DNA of 64,000 nt from Coxiellaceae bacterium (GCA_029210045.1 JARGNX010000001.1:135500-199499), one strand, 5' to 3'. Positions 52,992 through 62,686 are shown, numbered from the stretch's first letter. Notes: generated from the sequence alone by a model not told the origin. Program-made: numbers and translations.

Positions 52992-54578
52992 CTAGCTGGG
53001 CGTGTCGTACGTGACACTTGCTGTGCATTCTGAGCTGGAAACGCTGGCAGTCCTTAATGAGGCTGTTCGGGGATTAAACAAACTACCGTGCATGCTCATA
53101 GGGGGTGGCGTAGTTCTGCATATTATAGCCAGAGTGCCGTCTGGGTGGCTTTGTAATGCTTGTTTTAGCTGCTCCACGCATTTTGTGTGGGTTTCATCAG
53201 CCGGTTGGTTGAAGTGATAAGTGATCCACGCCTGGATGTGGTCGACTGTTGCACTTTTATTAAGCAATAACTCTTCAGCAGGCGATAAACGGTAGCCATC
53301 CAATAGCAATAGCAGAATAGCTTCGATTGAGTTGTCGCGCTGCAGCGATTTTAGGTTCTTGCATAAGTATTCGATAGCAGATAGGCCATCTTTGTCTCTA
53401 ACGTATTTGTCTGCGCCATGTTTGATTAAGCACTGTATGAGCTTGACAGCCCCCGCTTGGCACATGACCAGTAGTGGGTTTTGTTCATATGGGTTATCTA
53501 TGCTTGGTTTGTGGTTGATGTCATAAGCCGGGTGCTTAATGAGTGGTAAAATAAAAGCGGGGTCATCGGTAGTGTATGCTTCCATTAGACTTAAGGAAAG
53601 ATCATCCGCATTCAAGGTAATCATTGGATTGCTTTCTATCGATGACATAAGTTGCATAACTAATACTGGTGAGCATAATGTGATGGCTTCAACGATTAGT
53701 TCTCTAAAGATTGTTTTGCTTGTTATTGTTAGTCTGCCCAGTAAAGCCACTGAGGTTTCAATTGATTTTGGTGTTAGGGCATGAGGCCTTGTGGTGAGTT
53801 CGCTGATTGAGAGGGCTTCGTTGCGGCTAAATCGAGCAGCAGACAGTAAAATTTCTGTAGCTAGGGCATGTAAATCGGCGCAGATAGTGGGTTGCGCGTA
53901 TATGCTGTCATGGTAGATATAGCAGCTGTCATTGATTTTAATTACCAGGGCGGTGTGTTCGGCGATTCCTAGCAAATAGACTTTATTGTGTAAGTTGCAT
54001 AGCGCTAAACTGTCGGTGAATTCTGTTATTATCTCCTCTGCCGTAGCTATAGCTTCAGATTCGGTAACTGCGGGGGCTAGGGGTGAGAGCTTTGGGGTGA
54101 AAAGTAATGTATTGGTTAAGGTGAATTCGTGTCCGCGTGTATCTTGTATTGAATCAGTCAGTTTGAATTGGTGGCTATGCGCCATGTAGTTGTCGGGGTC
54201 ATGACTACCGAAAATATGTTGTATTGTACGCTCCATGGCGCCATGTACCGCGTCATCAATTAATTCATGGCGTCGTGCTAACGGAACTGACTTTCTTATG
54301 TCGGGAGGTGACCATTGAGCGATGGTGACCATGTCATCTATGCAGGATTGGTATAGGTTTTCTGTTGTGCGGCGTTCCGGTTGTAGGTAGGTGACGTAAT
54401 ATTGATGCCCAAGATAGAGTGCATAGCCATTGCAAAATCCTTCTGACATATGCTTATCTGAAAAAGAACGATCGCGTCTGAGCAAGCTTAAGTAATGGGT
54501 TATTTTACCGAGCAGTTTATATTGTGAAATATCCACATCTGGCGGCAGGTAGGGGGCTTTTGGTTCATCTCTTCTCAT
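52992..54578 (-). CDS. Ankyrin protein with a papain-like Cys/His/Asp pattern
   Basis: The 528-residue protein has SEGFCNGYALYLG (Cys49), then AEHTALVIKI (His208) and YIYHDS (Asp224). Cys in a G.C.G.A motif, followed by His within a strand and an Asp just after the next strand, is the arrangement of YopT/C58-type and other papain-like effector proteases. Residues about 350-430 contain ankyrin repeats (NPLLVMCQAGAVKLIQCLIK then HGADKYVRDKDGLSAIEYLC). No signal peptide is seen. A host-targeted protease is inferred from the pattern; the fold itself is not proven. The tail is Ser/Thr-rich. Confidence 0.65.
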   Translation of the reverse strand: MRRDEPKAPYLPPDVDISQYKLLGKITHYLSLLRRDRSFSDKHMSEGFCNGYALYLGHQYYVTYLQPERRTTENLYQSCIDDMVTIAQWSPPDIRKSVPLARRHELIDDAVHGAMERTIQHIFGSHDPDNYMAHSHQFKLTDSIQDTRGHEFTLTNTLLFTPKLSPLAPAVTESEAIATAEEIITEFTDSLALCNLHNKVYLLGIAEHTALVIKINDSCYIYHDSIYAQPTICADLHALATEILLSAARFSRNEALSISELTTRPHALTPKSIETSVALLGRLTITSKTIFRELIVEAITLCSPVLVMQLMSSIESNPMITLNADDLSLSLMEAYTTDDPAFILPLIKHPAYDINHKPSIDNPYEQNPLLVMCQAGAVKLIQCLIKHGADKYVRDKDGLSAIEYLCKNLKSLQRDNSIEAILLLLLDGYRLSPAEELLLNKSATVDHIQAWITYHFNQPADETHTKCVEQLKQALQSHPDGTLAIICRTTPPPMSMHGSLFNPRTASLRTASVSSSECTASVTYDTPS

Positions 54579-54696
54579 GTGGTTTAGTGTATTGCGAGTC
54601 TATTAAAATTGCCTTAATAATTACCGGAATAATTGAAATTAATGGTGTATTAAGGCTTTCTTGATATACTGGTGCCTGTTGATTGGGGTGATAGCA

Positions 54697-55788
54697 ATGA
54701 CAATTCGAGAAATTGGCAGTATCTTATTGATTTTAGGTACTTGTATTGGCGGAGGTATGTTGGCGTTGCCGATAGTAACTGCCGAGCAAAGCTATTGGTT
54801 AAGTATTGTCATGGTGTGCTTTACCTGGATTGTGATGACAGCCGGCTCGTTTGCGTTATTAAAAGTGAACTTGGACATGGCGCCTGGGTCGAATTTGGTC
54901 AGTATGTCACGGCATACGCTGGGTCGTTCGGCCGCGATTCTTACTTGGGGTGCATACCTCTTATTACTTTACAGTTTAATATGCGCTTTCTTAGCAGCGG
55001 GTGGCGACATCGTGCAAGCCTTATTGCATAAAGTGGATGTGACAATTCCACGCTGGTCGGCGACATTAATTACGGTGGTAGTGTTGGGCGGTATTGTTTA
55101 CCGTGGTATTTATTCAGTTGATTTGGTTAATCGATTATTGATGCTAGCTAAAATTACCATTTGTATTATCTTGTTGGCCACGATTATACCGCACGGTCAT
55201 CAACAACTGTTGTTTAATGGTGATTTTAAATTTCATGGCAATGCGTTATTGGTAGTTATCTGCTCGTTTGGTTATGCGATTATTTTGCCTAGTATTCGGG
55301 TGTATTTAAACAGTGATAAAAAGCGCCTGTATCGTACTGTGTTAATTGGTAGTTTGATTCCGATGGTGCTTTATTTGATATGGATTGGTGCCATACAGGC
55401 GACTGTTGCGCGTGCGGGTGCAACCGGTTTAGTAGCGATGAATGCTTCGGCGAATACCACCTCCTTACTCATGAGGCATTTGGTGGATATTACTCACAAC
55501 CCCATCGTGCAAAGTCTGGGGGTGGCATTTGTGTCGATCTGTGCGATCACGGCTTTTTTGGGTGTGTCAGTCAGTTTAATGGATTTTTTAACCGATGGTT
55601 TAAAGCTAAAGAAGCAAGGCAAAGGCGGTGCTGTTATTGCATTAGCTACCTACTTACCGCCAGTGCTGATCGTGTTGATGGCACCCAGCATTTTTACTAG
55701 CGCTTTGGCTTATGCCGGTATTTTTTGTATTTATATTTTGATCTTGCTGCCCATCGCTATGTGGTGGTTTTCCAGAAAAAAGGCGTGA
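54697..55788 (+). CDS. Aromatic amino acid permease (TyrP/Mtr type)
   Basis: The ATG at 54697 (MTIREIGSILLILGTCIGGG) gives 363 residues with about 11 membrane segments. The first segment GTCIGGGMLALPIVTA is the signature of the HAAAP family, which imports tyrosine, tryptophan or phenylalanine with H+. CSFGYAIILPSIRVYLNSD is the conserved second motif region, and SVSLMDFLTDGLKL also fits. An in-frame TTG at 54661 is an unlikely start. The stop codon overlaps the first operator half-site of the Fic gene. Confidence 0.88.
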   Translation: MTIREIGSILLILGTCIGGGMLALPIVTAEQSYWLSIVMVCFTWIVMTAGSFALLKVNLDMAPGSNLVSMSRHTLGRSAAILTWGAYLLLLYSLICAFLAAGGDIVQALLHKVDVTIPRWSATLITVVVLGGIVYRGIYSVDLVNRLLMLAKITICIILLATIIPHGHQQLLFNGDFKFHGNALLVVICSFGYAIILPSIRVYLNSDKKRLYRTVLIGSLIPMVLYLIWIGAIQATVARAGATGLVAMNASANTTSLLMRHLVDITHNPIVQSLGVAFVSICAITAFLGVSVSLMDFLTDGLKLKKQGKGGAVIALATYLPPVLIVLMAPSIFTSALAYAGIFCIYILILLPIAMWWFSRKKA

Positions 55789-55857
55789 GCCGAATAAGCG
55801 TATTAATCGGCTCAAGAATGAGCTATAATTGAGCCGAATATAGAGAGGAATCGGCTC
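55787..55857 (+). promoter_or_regulatory. Fic gene promoter with four operator half-sites
   Basis: GAGCCGAATA (55787-55796), TAATCGGCTC (55804-55813), GAGCCGAATA (55831-55840) and AATCGGCTC (55849-55857) alternate in direction, making two palindromes with similar arms. TATAAT (55824-55829) lies between the two pairs, and the last half-site reaches the ATG at 55858, covering the ribosome site AGAGG. A dimeric regulator bound here would block both transcription and translation; the Fic protein's own C-terminal winged helix is the likely binder. Confidence 0.75.
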
Positions 55858-56970
55858 ATGTATAATTGGCAACAGCCAGATTGGCCAAATTTTATCTATG
55901 ATATCAATTCATTAGCGGAATACACGCGTCAATATGAAGACAACTTGATTTACTTATCAGGAAGCTTGTCTAATTTAACAGATGCAGAAAAGTCGGATTT
56001 GCTGCTGCAGTTGATGATTAATGAGGCAGTTAAAACATCGCATATTGAAGGCGAATTTGTCAGTAGAGCAGATGTCATGTCATCTGTTAAGCATCACATG
56101 GGTCTTGATCAACACGATCAACCGTCTCATGATCTTCGAGCTGTCGGAGTTACAGCAATGATGAATGCATTGTGTAATAGTTTTTCTGCGCCACTGAGCC
56201 AGCAAATGCTATTTGATTGGCATAAGCACTTGCTTAACTACGCTAGCTATAATGCTTCTTTGGAGGTGGGTGGCTGGCGTACCCATCAAGAAGCCATGCA
56301 GGTGGTATCTGGTCGAGTTGGTAAGGTTGTTGTGCATTTTGAAGCGCCGCCTTCTCATGCAGTACCAGATCAAATGGCGAATTATATTGCCTGGTTTAAT
56401 TTAACCGCTAAGAATCAAGAAAATGAAATACCCTCTGCTGCTATTCGTGCTGGGGTTTCACATATTTATTTTGAAAGCATTCATCCATTTGCTGACGGTA
56501 ACGGTAGGATAGGGCGTGCATTGGCTGAGAAGGTTTTATCTCAATCCTATGGTCAACCTATTCCCATTAGTATTTCCAGTTGTATTGAGCCGAAGAAAAA
56601 AAATTATTATGCCGCTTTAAAGCAAGCGCAAACCAGTAACGACATTACAGCTTGGCTACATTACTTTGGTGGGGTATTGATTGAGGCGCAAGAGAGTACA
56701 AAAACACTAATACAATTTATATTAAAAAAAGCGCGGTTTTTTGATTCTCATCCAGATGAATTAAATCAAAGGCAAATAAAAGTTATTAGACGGATGTTCG
56801 AGGCGGGGCCGAGTGGTTTTGAGGGGGGCATGTCCGCTAAGAAATACATGACAATTACTCGTTGTTCAAAAGCGACAGCTTCGCGTGATTTGGCCTCGCT
56901 GTTACAGAAAAAAATGCTTTATCAGCTTGAAGGTTCCGGTAGAAATACTCGCTATGATCTTAATATCTAA
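55858..56970 (+). CDS. Fic family protein with C-terminal winged helix
   Basis: Fic enzymes transfer AMP (or other groups) from nucleotides to target proteins. The catalytic motif is HPFADGNGRIGR (209-220), with all key residues present. An N-terminal inhibitory motif of the (S/T)xxxE(G/N) type is seen as TSHIEG (60-65), so the enzyme is probably self-inhibited. The C-terminus (about 320-370) has TITRCSKATASRDLASLLQK followed by GRNTRYDLNI, a winged helix. The layout matches Fic/DUF4172-like regulators found widely in bacteria. Its promoter carries matching operator half-sites. Confidence 0.93.
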   Translation: MYNWQQPDWPNFIYDINSLAEYTRQYEDNLIYLSGSLSNLTDAEKSDLLLQLMINEAVKTSHIEGEFVSRADVMSSVKHHMGLDQHDQPSHDLRAVGVTAMMNALCNSFSAPLSQQMLFDWHKHLLNYASYNASLEVGGWRTHQEAMQVVSGRVGKVVVHFEAPPSHAVPDQMANYIAWFNLTAKNQENEIPSAAIRAGVSHIYFESIHPFADGNGRIGRALAEKVLSQSYGQPIPISISSCIEPKKKNYYAALKQAQTSNDITAWLHYFGGVLIEAQESTKTLIQFILKKARFFDSHPDELNQRQIKVIRRMFEAGPSGFEGGMSAKKYMTITRCSKATASRDLASLLQKKMLYQLEGSGRNTRYDLNI

Positions 56971-57288
56971 TGTCTGTGACCTTATCGCAAGCAGTGACAG
57001 CGTGATCGTAAAGGTCATGTGCTTATTTAGTTATCAGATTTATTAATAAATAGTAATTCAAAATAAGCGTTTTATTTTTTTGTGTCCATCTGTACAATAC
57101 GTATGAAATAAAACATGCGAACGGAATTAAAACGTGAAATTACTATTACCTAAAAAGTTCTTGGTTTAATGGCTTAGTGTTAGATTTTGAAGGTTGGTGG
57201 TTCCATTACAGTCCCCCAAGCGACAGAAATTGGTTGTCTTGCTACGCAGCATAAAATTGCTGGCGTGTTTTTGTGAGGAGGGTTGTCC

Positions 57289-57366
57289 ATGTCGGCACCA
57301 TCTCGTAAGGGTAAAAAAAACATCGACGCGCTGACGAATGGTGTTAATGGGCTTGGTTGCGCTTAA
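57289..57366 (+). CDS. Possible 25-residue peptide in a gene-poor gap
   Basis: GAGGAGGG stands 7 bases before the ATG at 57289, a very good ribosome site, but the frame is only 25 codons (MSAPSRKGKKNIDALTNGVN then GLGCA). The 416-base gap 56971-57386 otherwise holds short interrupted frames such as MKLLLPKKFLV (from a GTG at 57134) and is probably the remains of a decayed gene. Nothing is recognised. Confidence 0.25.
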   Translation: MSAPSRKGKKNIDALTNGVNGLGCA

Positions 57367-57386
57367 GCGGCAAGTAGTCAGTTACT

Positions 57387-58679
57387 TTAGTGAAGTTTAC
57401 TGGCCCATTTCCAGAATGGTAAAACTGAGGCGTTGTTGTTTGTGTTATTTTCTTCCTGCTGCAGTGTGATAATGAACCCTTGTTTGATTTTCCATTTTTC
57501 CATGGCTTTTTGTAGGCCGTGAAATTCTCGTTGTCTATTTTCAGGTGTTAGTTGGTAGCAAACCTGATAGGCGGTGAGTTTATTGCCTTGCTTGGTGATG
57601 AAGTCACATTCTCCTGAATCTTGCGCATAATAGATTTCATCGCTGCCTGCTTTAACCAGTTCGGTATAGACTAGGTTTTCAAGCAGCCGGCCTTGGTCTT
57701 TTGATAGCTTTATTGACATAGACCATACGAAGCCATTATCAATCGTGTATATTTTTTTATTAGTGCGCACCTGAGTTTTTAACGAGTGGCTAAATTGATT
57801 GATTTCTTTAAATAGATAGGCATTTTGCATCACACCAATAAATTCTTTATAAGTAATGTCAGAGCCACCAAACAGTTTTGCTAGTTTATTGTATGAATAA
57901 TTGCAGGCATTATTATTTATAAGGTAAAGCGCAAGGTCTTGAAATAATTTCACATTGCGAATGTCTTTTGATTTGCTGGCAAGGCAGTCTTTAAGGATAA
58001 TGCCGTTATAATAATTCAGCAGCAGTTCTCTGATGATGCTAGGGTCTTCATCGATCATTTGGTAGATTCTTGGAAAGGCTCCATGGTAGAGCATATGGTC
58101 GACTAAGTGCAGTGCTTCAGAGCGCCTCTGTTCTAGAGTGATCTTGTCATTGATTTCCCGATTCAACAACATTTCATTAAAACTTAGTGGGTAAATCATT
58201 TTGCTAAAATATCTACCTGTCAGTAGCTGTGCGTAATCGGAGTTTAATAATGATGAGTTAGAGCCGGTTATCCAAATTTTCCTGAATTTTTCTGCATCAT
58301 AGATGCTTTTAACAAATTTTTCCCAGCCTTCAACATTTTGCACTTCATCTAAAAAAAGATATTGGATGGTAGTCCCAGTTAATTTTTCTGCAGTGTCTAT
58401 TAATTGGTAAAATAGTTTAGGGTCATTATGCAAGTCTTCAAAAAATGGATCGTCGAGATTGACATAAAAGATCGTTTTAGCCTCTTCCGTTTGGAGTAGG
58501 TGGTTTATCAGCAATAAGAAAATGCTCGATTTACCGGATCTCCTGATACCTTGTAAGATCTGCATTTCTTTGAGATTCAACGTCTTGATCAAATCTGGCA
58601 GGTAGTTGCGCTGCATTAGGTTGAGGTAACTGCCTGAGTGCCAGTGTGGGTTCTGTTGAGAGATAACCTTTTCAAACAT
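57387..58679 (-). CDS. AAA ATPase with DUF4143 domain
   Basis: The 430-residue protein has Walker A GIRRSGKSS (44-52), Walker B YLFLDEVQNVEGWEKF (about 104-119), and ITGSNSSLL as sensor region. The C-terminal DUF4143 domain includes SGECDFITKQGNKLTAYQVC, a PD-(D/E)xK-like core. Proteins of this layout are common in bacteria and archaea, often patchily spread; their role is not established. A/T-rich palindromes lie upstream of the start. Confidence 0.9.
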   Translation of the reverse strand: MFEKVISQQNPHWHSGSYLNLMQRNYLPDLIKTLNLKEMQILQGIRRSGKSSIFLLLINHLLQTEEAKTIFYVNLDDPFFEDLHNDPKLFYQLIDTAEKLTGTTIQYLFLDEVQNVEGWEKFVKSIYDAEKFRKIWITGSNSSLLNSDYAQLLTGRYFSKMIYPLSFNEMLLNREINDKITLEQRRSEALHLVDHMLYHGAFPRIYQMIDEDPSIIRELLLNYYNGIILKDCLASKSKDIRNVKLFQDLALYLINNNACNYSYNKLAKLFGGSDITYKEFIGVMQNAYLFKEINQFSHSLKTQVRTNKKIYTIDNGFVWSMSIKLSKDQGRLLENLVYTELVKAGSDEIYYAQDSGECDFITKQGNKLTAYQVCYQLTPENRQREFHGLQKAMEKWKIKQGFIITLQQEENNTNNNASVLPFWKWASKLH

Positions 58680-58693
58680 TTTTACATTCCATG

Positions 58694-58762
58694 ATATGTA
58701 ATATAGTCAAATTATACATATTACAATATGTAAAAACAAGTATATTTGCATATTATAATATG
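58694..58762 (-). promoter_or_regulatory. A/T-rich palindromes upstream of the AAA ATPase gene
   Basis: Three related sites lie within 85 bases of the start codon: ATATGTAATAT (58694-58704), TACATATTACAATATGTA (58715-58732, nearly perfect palindrome) and CATATTATAATATG (58749-58762, perfect). All share CATATTA/TAATATG. They look like sites for a dimeric regulator, with the promoter among them. Confidence 0.5.
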
Positions 58763-58858
58763 ATGCTATAAATAACCTTATGATTTTATTCTATTTATTC
58801 TGTTAATGCGGAGAATAAGGCGGTAAAGGGTAGTCGGAGTAATATACCGCCATTAAGA

Positions 58859-59536
58859 TCAAAACAAATGCGGATACATGCGCGCATTGGCGCTATTAAG
58901 GTAATACAGCGCTTGCAGTGCTTGTTGTTGTTCGATAGAAAGGTCGCTATTGCCATTGAGTAACTGGCGTTTGCGCTGTGTAGTATCGTACATGCTGAGT
59001 GCGGCGGATACGGATAAGTTTAAACTTTCTGACATGCCAACCATTGGGATCTTATATTCAATATCACAGGCTGAAACAGCGGCATCACTTAAGCCGCGTG
59101 ATTCATTACCAATTAAAATGCACAGTGGTTTATCAACGGGAACTTGGTGCAATGGTTGTGTGGCTGTGACAGTGCCACCAGCAATGAGTAAGCCTTCATT
59201 TTTACAGTAGTCTAAAAAGGCTTTTAAATTGTCGTGATAATGAATGCTTACCCAGTAAAACGCGCCTTGTGTAATCGGCTTGGCAGCAACCGCATCGCCT
59301 TCAGGGCAAATCAAATGCACCTGTGAAACCCCTAGTGATTCAGCGCTGCGCACAGCAGCTAACGCATTATTAATATCAGAAGGTGCCTCGATAGCTAATT
59401 GAATGCTGGCTAGTCGGCCGGCAATCACATCAGCGATGCGTGACTTGCGTGTATCACTGACAAAAGGTGTTAATTTTTCAATGATGTCGGCGCTCGGGTG
59501 ATTATCTAATATGTCTTTATATGATATGTCTTTCAT
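58859..59536 (-). CDS. SpoU/TrmH family RNA 2'-O-methyltransferase
   Basis: The 225-residue protein has the three SPOUT motifs: SDINNALAAVRSAESLGVSQ (motif 1, substrate RNA side), CILIGNESRGLSDAA (motif 2, SAM knot) and IPMVGMSESLNLSVSAALSM (motif 3). The length and the C-terminal RKRQLLNG extension fit TrmH, which methylates G18 of tRNA, but a related rRNA methylase cannot be ruled out. Confidence 0.88.
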   Translation of the reverse strand: MKDISYKDILDNHPSADIIEKLTPFVSDTRKSRIADVIAGRLASIQLAIEAPSDINNALAAVRSAESLGVSQVHLICPEGDAVAAKPITQGAFYWVSIHYHDNLKAFLDYCKNEGLLIAGGTVTATQPLHQVPVDKPLCILIGNESRGLSDAAVSACDIEYKIPMVGMSESLNLSVSAALSMYDTTQRKRQLLNGNSDLSIEQQQALQALYYLNSANARMYPHLF

Positions 59537-59582
59537 GGCGGCGATTGTAAAGTAATGTACCTTATTCTGTCAATTTGTTAAC

Positions 59583-60833
59583 ATGGTGCTGAGTAAGGGA
59601 GTGGGGACAAACCCCGAGAGAACTGTCGTGAATAAGTCAGCTAGATCGGTATACGTAATCGGTGTACTGCCTGTCCTGCTCGCACTGTATGAATTTGCTT
59701 TATACCTATCGAATGATGCCTATTTGCCGGCGTTGCCCAGTATTATGCGCGATTTTGGTGTTGGTTCACATGCATTGCAATTAACCATTACCAGCTGGTT
59801 TCTTGGCTCGGCTTCGTTGCAGTTGGTGCTGGGGCCTGTATGTCAGCGCTATGGGCGGCGGTCAGTGTTATTGTTGGGTGGGGCAGCATTTGTATTGTCG
59901 AGTTTGGGTTGCGGTTATTCGACCGAAATTTGGCCATTATTGATCTTTCGATTTGTGCAAGGTGCCACGATTGGCACCATGGTGGTAGCCGGCTATGCCA
60001 CGATTCATGACTTGTATAATCAAAAGGAAGCAATACAGGCTATTGCGGTGATGAATAGCATTAACGTGTTGGCGCCATCGCTTGGACCTTTGTTTGGTGC
60101 ATTAATGTTACATGTGATGCGCTGGCATTATATTTTTATTGTGTTAGCTTTTTGGGCGACTATTGCCATTGTAGGTTTGTATATAAAAATGCCGGAGACA
60201 GCAAGGCATGCCAATACAGCTATTAGCTTTAAGCAGGCCGTACAACAATATTGGCGTATTGTTACCAATCGTCAGTATATGCGACCACTGCTGACATCCA
60301 ATTGTATTTTTGCCGTGCTTATTGTGTGGATTGCTGTTGGGCCTTTTTTGCTGATGGGGCAGTTTCACTTTACTGTGTTGTATTATGGCTTTGTGCAAAC
60401 GTTAATATTCTTGTGTTATATCGTGGTATCTCGTTGTGTAAAATATGTGATACATGTTTTCAATTTACGGTATTTGATTGTCGCCGGCTTGTCTTTGCTG
60501 TTAGTGGCTGCCGTATATTCCTGCGTATTAGCGCTTCATTGGCCTTACTTGGTGTGGGGGATTATTAGCGCCATGATGTTAGTGTCTGCCGCCTGTGGTT
60601 TGTTGTTTCCTATTTTGGGTCGAATGGCGATTGAGGGCAGCGATGAGCCCATGGAGTCTCGTGTGGCACTGCAATCATTTTTTACCTGCATAGCAGCTGT
60701 AATTGCTAGTGGTTTGGCTAGTGGCTTTGCCATACAGACAATCCAACCGCTAGCAATCCTGTTGTTGGTATTTGTGGTGTTGGCGCTGCTTTGCTATGGC
60801 TTAATGGGGGCGAGAGCGGTACTGGTCGTGTAA
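59583..60833 (+). CDS. MFS transporter, Bcr/CflA type
   Basis: The 416-residue protein has 12 membrane segments. YLSNDAYLPALPSIMRDFGV and GPVCQRYGRRSVLLLGGAAF (A-motif) mark the drug:H+ antiporter group. The start is uncertain: the ATG at 59583 lacks a ribosome site, while a GTG at 59628 (VNKSARSVYVIGVLPVL) is preceded by GAGAGAA. The substrate is unknown. It is a diverged relative of the transporter at 15724. Confidence 0.85.
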   Translation: MVLSKGVGTNPERTVVNKSARSVYVIGVLPVLLALYEFALYLSNDAYLPALPSIMRDFGVGSHALQLTITSWFLGSASLQLVLGPVCQRYGRRSVLLLGGAAFVLSSLGCGYSTEIWPLLIFRFVQGATIGTMVVAGYATIHDLYNQKEAIQAIAVMNSINVLAPSLGPLFGALMLHVMRWHYIFIVLAFWATIAIVGLYIKMPETARHANTAISFKQAVQQYWRIVTNRQYMRPLLTSNCIFAVLIVWIAVGPFLLMGQFHFTVLYYGFVQTLIFLCYIVVSRCVKYVIHVFNLRYLIVAGLSLLLVAAVYSCVLALHWPYLVWGIISAMMLVSAACGLLFPILGRMAIEGSDEPMESRVALQSFFTCIAAVIASGLASGFAIQTIQPLAILLLVFVVLALLCYGLMGARAVLVV

Positions 60834-60976
60834 GGTGTCCGAGGTGCTCGTAATGTACGCAGCAGTTTATTTTTTTGTGCACGTATCATACCAGGAAGCT
60901 ATTCCCGCTTGCCTAAGCTGGCCTGATCTTATAAGGTGCCATCACACTGTGGGGGCATTATAGGTATGAGATTAAG

Positions 60977-62686
60977 GTGATCATTAATAAATTAATTCAA
61001 AGTCGTTGGCTGTGGCTAGTTTTGGCAGTGTTGTCTGCTGCATGGTTTTTGGTGTGGTTAGGCCATCCGCCATTGGTGATTCAAGATGAAGGCCGCTATG
61101 TTGGCATTGCACGCGAAATGATGCGTCAACAGGAGTGGGTGGTGCCGTGGTTTAATGGTGTACCCTTCTTTGATAAACCCATTATGTATTATTGGTTAGA
61201 GATCATTGGATTAAAGGTCGGTGGCTTTTCAGCTTTTGGTGCACGTCTTTCCCAAGCCGTAATGGGTATAGCGGGTGTGGTGATGACTTTTCACACGGCG
61301 CGACGTTTATTCTCTCCGCAAGTGGCTTTATTGTCTTGGTTGTTTCTAGCGGTTAGTCCGCTGTATTTTCTGTTGTCACACTATGCCGATATGGATTTAG
61401 AAGTAGCGGTATTTATTGGTTTGTCGTTGATGTCATTTATATTGGCGCAACAAGCCGATAGCTCCAAATCAGCTCGCCGCTATTATATGTGGTTGTGCTA
61501 TGCAATGGCCGGTTGTGCCATCATGACCAAAGGTTTTATGGGTATTGTGTTTCCCGCGATGGTGGCAGGGCTGTGGGTGCTGTTTACTCAGCAATGGTCA
61601 GTGCTAAAACGTTTACATTTGTTCACCGGTATTACTATTCTTTTGGCGATTAACTTGCCTTGGAATGTGATGATGGAAATGCGCTTTCCAGATTATTGGC
61701 ATTACTTTTTCTATCAGTTGCAATTCGCACGCTATTTCGCCAGCAACTTTAGTCACATTGAGCCGTTTTGGTTTTATGTTCCAGTATTATTGGTTGGTGC
61801 TTTACCTGTATCATTGTTATGCCTGTCACGCCTATTCCATTGGCGCGCTTTAACGTTAACTGCATTACGCGCCAATGCTAATCAAACATTTTTCTTGGTG
61901 TGGTTTGTTAGTATCTTTCTGTTCTTTAGTGTGGCGCATACCAAGCTGATTGGTTATATGATTCCGGTGTTACCGGCAGTGGCGGTTCTTAGTGCCCTAG
62001 CATTAAGTAATGTCTGGCAAGGCAAGCAAAAGTTACCACGATTTGATTGTGCTGTGTTGGTGATTGGTTTTGTGTTGATAGCCGGTTTGCTTTTCTCTAT
62101 CCCTAAATGGCAGCCTGGCTTTGCCGATATGAATAGTGCTGGTTTTGTTTATATGCTGGCTAGTGCGTTTTTATTGGCAGCGGTGGGAGGACTGTATTGT
62201 TATTTAAGTAATCGACCGCGGGCACTGTTATTGATTGCCGCAGTGGCGATTATGTTATTAAACCTAACAGTGTTATTGTGCCCAGCCATTTCGCGTACTA
62301 ATTTACCGATGTATCAAGCTGCTAAGCCTTATATCACGGCTGACACGCAAGTCGTGATGTATCACAACTACTATTACGATGCGTCATTTTATCTGGATAG
62401 AAAGTTTGTTTTGGTTGGTAAGTGGTATAAAAAAATTCCAGACTTCCAAGACAGCTGGCAATGGCGTATGGAATACGGTGCGCGTCAGCCTAAAGTATCA
62501 GGTGGTTCGTTAATGATCAATGATAAGGCGTTTCAACAGTTGTGGCAGAGTGCTACACCGTTGGTGGTGTTTTTAGATCAACCCTCTTATCAGCAGCTAG
62601 CATCAACGTTAAAACCAAAGCCTGTCGTGTTGTTGAAGTATTATGATCACATGGTGGTGATCAAATCTTCTATGGCGAAGTCTTAG
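60977..62686 (+). CDS. ArnT-like GT83 glycosyltransferase
   Basis: The GTG at 60977 starts VIINKLIQSRWLWLVLAVLS; the protein is 569 residues. The first periplasmic loop has QDEGRYVGIAREMMRQQEWV with the conserved acidic motif of ArnT/PMT enzymes, and PFFDKPIMYYWLEIIGLKVG follows. There are 11-12 membrane segments and a periplasmic C-terminal domain (about 450-569). Such enzymes use undecaprenyl-phosphate sugars; ArnT adds aminoarabinose to lipid A. No arn genes are nearby, so the transferred sugar is open. Confidence 0.85.
   Translation: MIINKLIQSRWLWLVLAVLSAAWFLVWLGHPPLVIQDEGRYVGIAREMMRQQEWVVPWFNGVPFFDKPIMYYWLEIIGLKVGGFSAFGARLSQAVMGIAGVVMTFHTARRLFSPQVALLSWLFLAVSPLYFLLSHYADMDLEVAVFIGLSLMSFILAQQADSSKSARRYYMWLCYAMAGCAIMTKGFMGIVFPAMVAGLWVLFTQQWSVLKRLHLFTGITILLAINLPWNVMMEMRFPDYWHYFFYQLQFARYFASNFSHIEPFWFYVPVLLVGALPVSLLCLSRLFHWRALTLTALRANANQTFFLVWFVSIFLFFSVAHTKLIGYMIPVLPAVAVLSALALSNVWQGKQKLPRFDCAVLVIGFVLIAGLLFSIPKWQPGFADMNSAGFVYMLASAFLLAAVGGLYCYLSNRPRALLLIAAVAIMLLNLTVLLCPAISRTNLPMYQAAKPYITADTQVVMYHNYYYDASFYLDRKFVLVGKWYKKIPDFQDSWQWRMEYGARQPKVSGGSLMINDKAFQQLWQSATPLVVFLDQPSYQQLASTLKPKPVVLLKYYDHMVVIKSSMAKS

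Noticed and set aside
57121..57286. Short interrupted frames (MKLLLPKKFLV and GSITVPQATEIGCL) in the gap before the AAA gene
   Set aside because: Stops break every frame; I could not connect them to a known family, so only the gap was described.
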